A stretch of 64,000 nucleotides of DNA. Source: Formicarius rufipectus. Its lineage: Eukaryota > Chordata > Aves > Passeriformes > Formicariidae. Of the stretch, positions 45,219 to 54,145 are shown one piece after another (the stretch's first letter is position 1; each line of letters starts with the position of its first letter). The notes under the pieces are model-generated. The model did not search any database. It was not told where the DNA came from and was given only the letters and a program-made list of their open reading frames with translations. The position numbers and the translations under genes were made by a program. The DNA lies in NCBI GenBank assembly GCA_013399695.1, contig VXAU01004438.1:247409-311408 (forward strand), given 5' to 3'.

Positions 45219-46994
45219 AATACAACCTATGTGTACATGAATGCACATATGTACAAAGATACATTTATATACAGAATAGAAATATGTTTTTCAGGATGAA
45301 CAGTCTGGTTTTAGTGCCTTATGGCTCATATGGAGGCATCACCTTGCATGAAACTCATCCCCATTAACTGATGCCATGACTCCCTCTCACCTGTGATCTC
45401 CACAGTTCAGCCTCACTTAAGGCCTGTGGATGAATTTCTGAGTCTGTTTTAAGCAGGAGTATCAATACAGATATTTTGATTATTTTTTTCCCTTCTGTCT
45501 TGTCCTATCATCAGTGTTTAAAAGTGAAGCAGCCAATGTGCTGGTGGTTTGGTTGAACATTTACCTGCCCTGTGAACAGTTATTTAACAACTATCAACTT
45601 AAAAAAATAAATCAAAAATTAATATTAGCTGATACCTTGCACTGCCACAAAGCACAGCTGAGTGATTTGAACTCTCAAGTGATTTGAACAGCACTCCAAG
45701 CTGTGTTGTTTGAAATAAATCCTCCTGGAAACACAGAGGGACTTTCCATGACCATTGCTACACCCTTCCCTTTAAATGTCCTGACACAAACCCCACTCAT
45801 TTTCTTTCCCCTTCTGTTTTCTCACGACTGAAGTTTCTGAATGAGTGATTTATTAGCAAAAAGGACCTGAAATGCATGGAGAGGCTCCTCTGTGTTCCCT
45901 CAGCTCTGAGATGGGGATTACAACTACATACAGCGAGCAGGTGTCTTTCCATGGGTGTGTGGGTACAGATGCTGCCCCCAAAACAGTTTTCCTGCAGTAT
46001 GTGCTGCTTAGAGAAGCTCCAAGGAAAATCTGGTGCTGCCTGAAGAAATGTTTTCCATAAAGGGATCACCTCAAGGGCAGGAGGAGTTTCCAGTGGCTCT
46101 CCTGGGGCTTGGAGTGCCCAGGGATCTCCATGGGGAACCACCTCTGGCTCTCTGGTGTTCCTCACCCTCTTGGGAGCTGCTGTAGGTGAGTAATCCCCCC
46201 GTGCTAAGTCACTTCTTAGTGTGTGTTTCTCTTTCCAAACGTCGCTGTGGCTCCAATTAATCCTAATTGGATTTAGGGAGGGAAATACCCTTTAGCCCTT
46301 CCGTGCCTGTGCTGGGGGAGCTGTGGGTGTGGAATATCAGCACTACAGAAGCTCTGCTCAAAATATTCCCACTAAACATACCCGTTTTCCTCAGTTTTAA
46401 ATACATTTATAGCAAAAAGAGCTGTTTGTAAACCAGTCTTTTATTAAGCAGAGCTCTGTCCAAGCCTTATAGCTGCGTGAGAGACTATAATAAATATATG
46501 TATATAAAAAGAAGGAGACAGGTTTTAGAAAGTGGGCAGTGCCAGCCAGTGCAGGTACATAAAGGACATTAAAGCACAGCATAAAGAGAATTTCCTGGGA
46601 AGCTGAGTCCTTGGATAACTGCTCAGCTGGGCATAAGAGCTGCTGAGCCTCAGAGCTGCCACCTCTTTGGGACAGGAGCTGAAGTTCCAAAAGGACAACA
46701 AAGCCCTCTGTGGTTTCCTGCCTGTAGTTCCTCGGCGCTCCTTCCCATCATTATTGACGTGCCAAACAGAGGAATGTGCATTTTTCCTGTTCATGGAACA
46801 CCCATTTCTTGGTGGAAGGGTGGGGGGCCCTTTCCACCAATTCCAAGGTGTTTTGGGAGCAGCCTGGAGAGCTGCCCTTGGAGCAGAGCCAGGCAGAGCG
46901 TGTCAACGGCGTGGGGCAGAGCAGGGAAACGTGGAATATCCGCGTTGGGGGATCCGGGCAGGCACAGTCGGTGCTCCTTGGCCGGGAATGCCGG

Positions 46995-46999
46995 CACGG
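46995..46999. repeat. Left 5-bp target-site duplication of LTR copy 2
   Basis: CACGG directly before the LTR end TGTGG, matched by CACGG at 48031-48035 directly after the other end (ctgaca). Exact 5-bp duplication of the target, as expected for retroviral integration. Confidence 0.8.
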
Positions 47000-48030
47000 T
47001 GTGGTGGTTTTCACCCGGTGTCCACCCAAACCTCCAGCCCCCCTTGTCCCAGAGGAAAAGGGAAAAGGAGAAAAGGAAAAAAAACAGCTGAGAGATAATG
47101 GCAAAACAAACTCAGAGCGGCTAAATACTGAAATGTTGTTCATTACTAACAACATAAGAACTAAAAGCACTAAAACTAAAAAGAAAGAAATAAATCAGTC
47201 CCCAGAACACCCCTCTCCTCCCACCCCTCCCTCCCTCCAGCAGTTCCAGGGAGCAGGGAATGGGGGTTTTGCAGGTGGGTGTTGTTGCTGCCATTGCTCT
47301 TGTCCTGGGGGTCACTCCATGGGGGGCAGTCGGGTCTCTGCCCCCCGATGGGCTCCGTGGGCTGCAGGGGGACAACCTGCTCCCCCACGGTCCTGCCCAC
47401 GGGCTGCAGGGGGGCCACAGCTCTGAGTCCTTCCCCTGCTCCCCTGGGGTCCCTCCCACGGGGGACAGTCCTCGAGAGACCTCTCCAAGGTGAGTCCACC
47501 CCCCGGGCAACACTTCTGCTGGGGGAAAACCTGCTCCAGGTGGGTCTCCTTCTCCAGGAGTCCTGGCTGCAAGTCTCTGCCAGGATCTCGCTCCATCCTG
47601 GGCCTCCCACAGGGCAACAGCTCCTTCTGCATCCACCTGCTCCTCCAGGGGCTGCAGGGGGGTCTGTGCACCCCGAAAGATCTCCAGGGGCTTCAGGGAG
47701 GGGAGGGAAATAGCTTTCAGTCCTTCCCCTCCCCTGCTCCAGCGTGGGGTCCCTCCTTCTCCTCCTCCTGCTCCCACCTTGGTCTCTGTGTTGTTCTCTC
47801 ATGGCTGGAATTTTCCAACTGCCCCACACTCCCATTTCTTAACTCTGTAATCCCAGAGGTGTGACTGTGATTCTTGATTGGCTCAGCTCTGTCCACCAGC
47901 AGGAGGTCCCTCCTGGCCCTGGCTGTCCTTGGCTCCACAGGACAGGAGAAGCTTCTGGCAGCTTCCAACAGAGACCACCATCCTGGAAGCCCCTCCTGCT
48001 ACTAAAATTCAGCTACAGAAACCCCTGACA
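47000..48030 (-). mobile_element. Solo LTR, avian ERVL-type, copy 2, TSD-bounded
   Basis: A 1031-bp LTR on the minus strand. The plus strand starts TGTGGTGGTTT and ends CCCCTGACA, so termini are TGT...ACA, flanked on both sides by CACGG. It aligns with 8208-8976 throughout and with inverted 52759-53164. It is longer than copy 1 because of an expanded GC-rich middle (about 47270-47710). The AATAAA of copy 1 is not preserved (ttgttc at the matching site). No internal retroviral sequence lies between the duplications, so it is a solo LTR left by LTR-LTR recombination. Frames of 119-219 codons inside are not genes. Confidence 0.85.
47270..47710. repeat. Expanded GC-rich interior of LTR copy 2
   Basis: Diverged repetition of 'gggctgcaggggg' and 'ggtccctcccacggg' type phrases, corresponding to the 100-bp 40-mer array in copy 1. 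It accounts for most of the length difference between the two LTRs. Confidence 0.65.
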
Positions 48031-48035
48031 CACGG
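48031..48035. repeat. Right 5-bp target-site duplication of LTR copy 2
   Basis: CACGG directly following the LTR terminus ACA. Pairs with 46995-46999. Confidence 0.8.
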
Positions 48036-49726
48036 CCACGCTTGTTTGGGTTCTCCCACCTTCCACATGCCAGGGAAGCAGAACCCCAAGGATGTGGCAG
48101 GGCTGTATTTATAGCTGCTGCTGCTGCCTCTGTTGTGGTGGAGGCTGGAGAGGCAGCTCTCCCTCAACACGTTCCATATGCTGTCTGCATCCGTAGGTGG
48201 AGTTCTCCTCCGCTCCGGGAGCTGTCTATTAACTGACGGAACACGAAAGCCTTTCGTGGGGCTGTTTATTTACAAAAGCCCAGCTAAACTTGGCTAATGG
48301 TGGAATGGCTGGTTAAAAATATCCCTTTGCCTCATTCCACAGCCAGGCTGGGGGAATGGATGGCCCAGAAATGTGTCTTGGAATTTGTCAGGGCCTCAGT
48401 AGTTTTGACTCCGAGGAAGTTGGGGTTGGGTTTTGGCTGGCCCTGCCTGGAGAGGGAATTTGGGCTGGAGTTCTCCTGAGGGCCCTCCCAACTTGGGTTG
48501 TCCCCTGCTCCTGCCATGCAGCGTGGCTCCTGGGAGGAGATGCCAAACCTTCCTGTGCGTTGCAGGAAGAGTTAGGTAGATGTTAATTCCTTATTCTCCT
48601 GTTCCTTCACTCTTTTCCTTATTTCCCATCCCTACCTGCAGTAAAATTCACAGTGAGACAGGATTTAACCTCTCCCTCATCTCATAACTGCTTGCTAATA
48701 TATTTTATTGTAAAGAGTATTTTTAATTATTTTTTTTTTATATCTGGCTATTTTGAAATATAACTAATGGCAAAAATGAAGAAAACAGGTTAAATATTGC
48801 CGAGTTCAGACTTAAAACCTGAACAATGAAATCCCCAGAGATCACTATAGAATATAGAAAAAACAGGAATCTGATATTTTGGACTAACCTTTTTTAAGCA
48901 GATGAAGTTCTATCAGGAGTGAAGGAGATAAATGTTGATCAGAACCCCAGGCAGTGGCCCCTGAATAATTAGAGTGATTTTATCTTTACTCTGACTCAGA
49001 TGCCACCTGTGTGTGGCCACCAAGGCAAGGCTTTCACTGGACGTGCTCTATTGGATTCACTCACCCCCAGAAGGGTGTGGGTGAAAGGTGCTGACCTTTC
49101 CCCCAAACCCCATCAGTGCTCTCCATGCATCAGCTGTAGGAACTCTCATTCTGAATAATTTTGCAGCCCCTTTGGTGCCAACATCTTTGTTTAACTCACA
49201 CTCCTCATTATTGCTCTAAAAAATGTACTTGTGAAAGGGAACGTGGCTCGTGTTGCTGTTGCAGCTTCGAAGTGCCATTATTTAACACTTTTCCAGGGCT
49301 GGTTTTTTTTCTCGTCAGGGTTTGTGCAGATTCCCCCTTCTACTTACAAATATTTCAAAAATCAAAAGCAGGGAGGGTCTGATGTGGCAGGAATGGAAAG
49401 GGGAAAATCACGGAAATCGGGGGGTGAGAAATGGGGACACTTCATTTGTTTTAAACCACAATTTGTAATAAAACCATATTTAAAAAAATTGGGGAAATGT
49501 TCTGTAGGAAAAAGCCAGTGTGGAAATATCCAGGGTAAATGTAACAGTGGATGTTGTCTCCTGTGATTTTAGTGAAAATACTCCGAGGGGAAAGTTCCCA
49601 GCAGGGACAGAGGCACGTGCTGAGCCTCAACCCACGCTCAGGAAAGAGCAGTGTGGGGGGTGAGTGTTGAGGGCAGTGCTTGGGGAGGCTTTTAATGAGG
49701 GGGTTAATTAAAGAACAAAAATCTGT
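48036..49726. other. Unique sequence, no gene seen
   Basis: AT-rich from 48700 to 48900 (T9 run near 48731). Nothing coding or mobile is recognised. Confidence 0.5.
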
Positions 49727-49878
49727 GGATTGCTCAGGGAGGTTTGGAGTCCCCACCCCTGGAGGTGTCCAAGGAAGGGCTGGATGTGGCACTCAGGGCT
49801 CTGGGCTGGTGACAAGGTGGGCATCAGACAGAGGTTGATCCCAGAGGTCTTTTCTGACCTCATTGATTCCGCGATGTC
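49727..49878 (+). mobile_element. CR1 LINE 3' fragment, sense
   Basis: Sense CR1 of the 'gtcttttc' subfamily: 'attgctcagggaggtttgg', 'cacccctggaggtgtccaag', 'ggctggatgtggcactcagg', 'cagaggttgatcccagagg', 'tcttttctgacctcattg' and the tail remnant 'attccgcgatg'. 5' truncated. Confidence 0.85.
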
Positions 49879-50539
49879 TTTGTGCTTTGAAAAAATCCAC
49901 CTGAAATGTCAACAAGAAAGAAACAGGATGGGTTTTTAACCCCCCTCTGCCTGTTATGAAATATCCCACTATTTCTTTTTTTTTTTTGGTGGTTATTTTC
50001 CTCACAATTATGGGCAAAGCAAAAATAGACACATCCTTCAATAATTTGGAATCCATGGCTGCTTTTGGTTCCATCGCCGTGAACACAATATAAATGGAAC
50101 TCGCTTGCTTTTTTTAGGGAGATACAGCTGCACTTGGATTTCGATATTCCAAGGCAGCAACCTCTGTAGATGACACTTAAGGAACACATCTAAAAATGCC
50201 TTGTAAAGCAAGATGTCGTGGAGCAGATGAAAATGCTGCGTGTGGAGCAACTGCAAAGCCTGCAAGGGGAAACTGGGGCTTGGAGCTCGACAGCTGAGGG
50301 CAGCTGCTCTCACACGGCACCACCCGGGAACACTGGGGTGGGACCACGAGGGGAAATCTGCTATTCCTTGCAGCTTTGTCTCCCCCTAAAGAATATCCAC
50401 TTTCCTTTTGTGAAACAACAATCCCAACTTTGAAACAAATCTCTGGTTTTAATTTTTGGTGAGGGTTTTGGTGGTCCCGAGCTGGGTTTGTTCTGCTTGT
50501 TGCAAATTCAGGAGGGAGGAGAAAAACCTTCAGCCTGGT
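49879..50539. other. Unique sequence, no gene seen
   Basis: T13 run around 49976-49988. No gene, RNA or transposon is recognised. Confidence 0.5.
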
Positions 50540-50642
50540 CTGGTGGAAGATGTTTCAGGGGTTCGACCTTTACAGGGCCCTTCCAACCCAACCCATTCCA
50601 CGATTCCATGACCAACCCAACCCATTCCACGATTCCATGAGC
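50540..50642 (+). mobile_element. CR1 LINE 3' tip with duplicated terminus, sense
   Basis: Sense CR1 tip: 'cctggtctggtggaagatg', 'gacctttacagggcccttcc', then the terminal block 'ccaacccaacccattccacg' plus 'attccatga' present twice (about 50583-50611 and 50612-50640). The repeated 29-bp unit spans the conserved 3' block and the first octamer. Confidence 0.8.
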
Positions 50643-50911
50643 TTCTGGATCTGTGAAAGCCAGGAGGGTTTGTTCCTGCAGCTGTTTGAAGCAGAATTAT
50701 CTCCGAGTACTTCCTGCCCTGCTCCCAAGGGCTCGGGGAGCAGCTTTGCAGAGGTGCTCCATTGGCTCACTGTCAGCTGGGAAACTCTCTCCTCCTGAGG
50801 TTATTCCTTGTGAATCTTGCTCTGCTGGCTCTGGTGCCTCTTCATGTGCCTGTGACAGCACCAGGCGATTGGAGAACTGGATGCCCAATTTCCATGTCTT
50901 TGTTCTGCAAG
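50643..50911. other. Unique sequence upstream of exon-like segment
   Basis: GC-moderate. Its last 20 bases are pyrimidine-rich and end in AG. The reading frame of the following segment is open back to 50653. Confidence 0.35.
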
Positions 50912-51009
50912 ACAAGCCCATCAGAATAGATAATGGGGCAGATACAGAGACCTACATGCCGGAGCCCCGGGATAAACAGGAGCCTACCAATGGGAAAAAG
51001 GAGTTAAAG
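50912..51009 (+). CDS. Weak candidate internal exon, product unknown
   Basis: A 98-bp segment bounded by a plausible acceptor (pyrimidine-rich tctttgttctgcaag) and a GT donor (ttaaag|gtattt). It encodes a hydrophilic 32-codon stretch containing ADTETYMPEP and DKQEPTNGKKELK. The charged, low-hydrophobicity composition looks more like a real cytoplasmic or linker exon than the other short frames here. Phase would be 1 in, 0 out. Weak points: the donor lacks G at +5, no neighbouring exon is recognised, and I do not recognise the protein. It could equally be chance. Confidence 0.25.
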
Positions 51010-51996
51010 GTATTTTCATTTGCATAATTTCCATTAGGAAAACATTCTTTTATCCCAGGAAAATTGAGCCTCAGCTACATTTCGAACGGGGAATATCGAA
51101 ACCCCCGGTGTTTTTTTCCCCTGCAGTCTGACAAGTGGTTGCAGAGCAAAAACTGGGCTACAACCAACACATTCCAGCCATTCCTTCACCCACCATGGGT
51201 GTCCAGGGGAGGCACCGGGAGGGAAAGTGCCAGGGAATCTTCCAGCAGGGAATCTTCCTTCAGGAAGTCTTCCCTCACTCCAGCCCTTGTGCCACGAAAA
51301 GAAAGAGATGCACCCCGAGCTCTGTGAAGTGTGCACTTTGTGTGGCGCTGGGAAGCTCGGGATGGTTCTCCCTAGTTCCCAAGGGAGCCTCTGGAGCAGC
51401 CTCCAGGCCTGGAGGGAGAAGGGAAGGAGGGGAGGAGGGAAGGAATTCCTTGTTCCCCGTGCAAACATCGCTCTGCCCTCGGCCGAGGGGCTGCGATGCT
51501 GTCTGGGATGGGGCACCTTGGGTTGACCTTCATGGAGAAGAGCGGGATCCTGTGGGAAGCCAGGGAATCACAGAGCCAGGGAAGGTGCTTCCCAAGCCTT
51601 GAGGTTTCACCCCATGCCTCCCAAGAGAAGCTCTGTGCTTCCCACCACACGGAGATGCTGTTCTCGTGGATGCTGCTTTGGGTTTCCGCGCTCCTTCCTG
51701 GGAATCTGCGAGCGCTCAGCTCGGGATGAGCAGTTTCTCCTGCACCAGATTTCCAAGGCACCTTCCAGGTGTGTTTGCTGCTTCTGTGCCTGGTGCAGAC
51801 CCCGAGCACCGAGGGATGTGTAAATCAGGAACTCCAAACTGTGGTTTCTTCCCTTTCCTATTAAATGCAGCAGGAATTCTGGAAAAGGGAGAGTTTCCAG
51901 GTTTGCTGGTGAGGAGGAACACAGGGGCTGTCACAGTGCACTGATTGCATTTGAAATTTGAAACCAACATTTGAAACCAACAGGGAAAAGGTTATC
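51010..51996. other. CpG-moderate unique sequence
   Basis: Scattered CpGs (densest around 51460-51720) and several overlapping 100-160 codon frames on both strands with no recognisable domain. No transposon is recognised. Confidence 0.4.
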
Positions 51997-52152
51997 GTGG
52001 AATCATGGGATGGTTTGTGTTGGGAGGGACCTCCACGTCCCTCCAGTGCCACCCCCTGCCATGGGCAGGGACACCTCCCACCAGCCAAGGGTGCTCCAAG
52101 CCCCATCCAACCTGGCCTGGGACACTTCCAGGGATCCAGGGGCACGAACAAC
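51997..52152 (-). mobile_element. CR1 LINE 3' fragment, antisense
   Basis: Reverse-complement CR1 end: 'tggaatcatgggatggttt', 'gtgttgggagggacctcc', 'ctgccatgggcagggacacc', 'gccccatccaacctggcc', 'ttccagggatccaggggc'. 5' truncated. Confidence 0.9.
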
Positions 52153-52758
52153 TCTGTATCCTGTACGTGACTTTTATATTATTTTAGTTCCAGTGGACAT
52201 GGCTCAGTGTAGATATTTGGGGGCAGGAGATGCCTGAAATATTTATTTATAAACAAAACAGACTTATTTACCTACTTCTGCTTTTTTTAACATCACAATC
52301 CAAAGCTTTCCATTTTTCTCTGGCAAGACACGGACCTTCCTACAGATTCAACGATTTAACAATTCCCTTGTGTTTAATCTACTTTTTTAACCAGCCTTCC
52401 TTAGGCTTGTCTTTAGAAATTTAGGCTTTGCTTTCCCCCCTCCACCCCACCCTGATTCTGAGCCCTGCAGAGGTGCTGCACCTGAGCCCGGGATGCTCTG
52501 CTGGGGCCCTCATCCCGTTGGCATCCGTGGGCAAGGCTGGCACCCCTTGCAGGAGTGGCACCGTTCCCACAGCTGTCAGCGCTGTCTGCGAGTTTATTCT
52601 CGGCACGGTGTGAAGTTGGAGGGCAACGCTTTCCCTGGGATTGCTAAGCCAGGAGTTTTATACTCAGTTTTCAGTTCATAAGAGGACTTGTTAGCAGGTT
52701 CTTTCCCCATCCTCGAAGTCATTGTTCTGAGAGCTCTGCATGAATGTTGGAACCCTGG
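52153..52758. other. Unique sequence, no gene seen
   Basis: AT-rich first half and GC-richer 52430-52620. Nothing recognised before the LTR. Confidence 0.5.
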
Positions 52759-53164
52759 TGTCGTGGGTTTCTGGAGCTGAATTTCAGTAGCAGGGGGGGC
52801 TTCCAGGATGGTCTCTGTTAGAAGCTGCCAGAAGCTCCCCCTGTCCTGTGGAGCCAAGGACAGCCAGGGCCAGGAGGGACCTCCTGCTGGTGGCCAGAGT
52901 GGAGCCAATTAAGAATCACAGTCACAGCTCTGGGATCACAGAGTGAAGAATTTAGGAGTGTGGGGCAGTTGGAAAATTCCAGCCATGGGATGCCTCCTTT
53001 GCCTCCTCCTGCTCTGCTGGAGCAGGGGAGGGGAAGGACTGAAAGCTATTCCCCACCTCCTCTCCCTGAAGCCTGTGGAGATCTTTCGGGGTGCACAGAC
53101 CCCCCTGCAGCCCCTGGAGGAGCAGGTGGATGCAGAAGGAGCTGTTGTCCTGTGGGAGGCCCAG
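52759..53164 (+). mobile_element. ERVL-type LTR copy 3, plus strand, cut by gap
   Basis: Opposite in orientation to the copies at 8208 and 47000. It begins TGTCGTGGGTTTCTGGAGC and continues through 'agaagctgccagaagctcc', 'tggagccaaggacagcc', 'ggagggacctcctgctgg', 'gtgtggggcagttgg' and 'gatctttcggggtgcacag'. About 400 bp are present; the remaining half or more falls in the N gap. The open frames running into the gap are artefacts of N being read as sequence. Whether internal retroviral sequence follows cannot be told. Confidence 0.75.
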
Positions 53165-54145
53165 NNNNNNNNNNNNNNNNNNNNNNNNNNNNNNNNNNNN
53201 NNNNNNNNNNNNNNNNNNNNNNNNNNNNNNNNNNNNNNNNNNNNNNNNNNNNNNNNNNNNNNNNNNNNNNNNNNNNNNNNNNNNNNNNNNNNNNNNNNNN
53301 NNNNNNNNNNNNNNNNNNNNNNNNNNNNNNNNNNNNNNNNNNNNNNNNNNNNNNNNNNNNNNNNNNNNNNNNNNNNNNNNNNNNNNNNNNNNNNNNNNNN
53401 NNNNNNNNNNNNNNNNNNNNNNNNNNNNNNNNNNNNNNNNNNNNNNNNNNNNNNNNNNNNNNNNNNNNNNNNNNNNNNNNNNNNNNNNNNNNNNNNNNNN
53501 NNNNNNNNNNNNNNNNNNNNNNNNNNNNNNNNNNNNNNNNNNNNNNNNNNNNNNNNNNNNNNNNNNNNNNNNNNNNNNNNNNNNNNNNNNNNNNNNNNNN
53601 NNNNNNNNNNNNNNNNNNNNNNNNNNNNNNNNNNNNNNNNNNNNNNNNNNNNNNNNNNNNNNNNNNNNNNNNNNNNNNNNNNNNNNNNNNNNNNNNNNNN
53701 NNNNNNNNNNNNNNNNNNNNNNNNNNNNNNNNNNNNNNNNNNNNNNNNNNNNNNNNNNNNNNNNNNNNNNNNNNNNNNNNNNNNNNNNNNNNNNNNNNNN
53801 NNNNNNNNNNNNNNNNNNNNNNNNNNNNNNNNNNNNNNNNNNNNNNNNNNNNNNNNNNNNNNNNNNNNNNNNNNNNNNNNNNNNNNNNNNNNNNNNNNNN
53901 NNNNNNNNNNNNNNNNNNNNNNNNNNNNNNNNNNNNNNNNNNNNNNNNNNNNNNNNNNNNNNNNNNNNNNNNNNNNNNNNNNNNNNNNNNNNNNNNNNNN
54001 NNNNNNNNNNNNNNNNNNNNNNNNNNNNNNNNNNNNNNNNNNNNNNNNNNNNNNNNNNNNNNNNNNNNNNNNNNNNNNNNNNNNNNNNNNNNNNNNNNNN
54101 NNNNNNNNNNNNNNNNNNNNNNNNNNNNNNNNNNNNNNNNNNNNN
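53165..54145. other. Assembly gap, 981 N
   Basis: No sequence. It interrupts an LTR on the left and meets an 18-base A run on the right. Confidence 1.

Larger units (their letters stand above)
43863..46999. other. Unique sequence with low-complexity runs
   Basis: Contains an A-rich stretch at about 44318-44350, a (TA)8 run at 45203-45218 and, at 46905-46999, about ten CpGs in a short span directly beside the LTR at 47000. A 19-codon exon-like end with donor tag|gtgagt at 46186-46187 is too weak to call. No gene or transposon is recognised. Confidence 0.45.

Noticed and set aside
46140..46190. Possible exon end with strong donor tag|gtgagt
   Set aside because: No convincing acceptor and only about 18 codons in an unremarkable frame.
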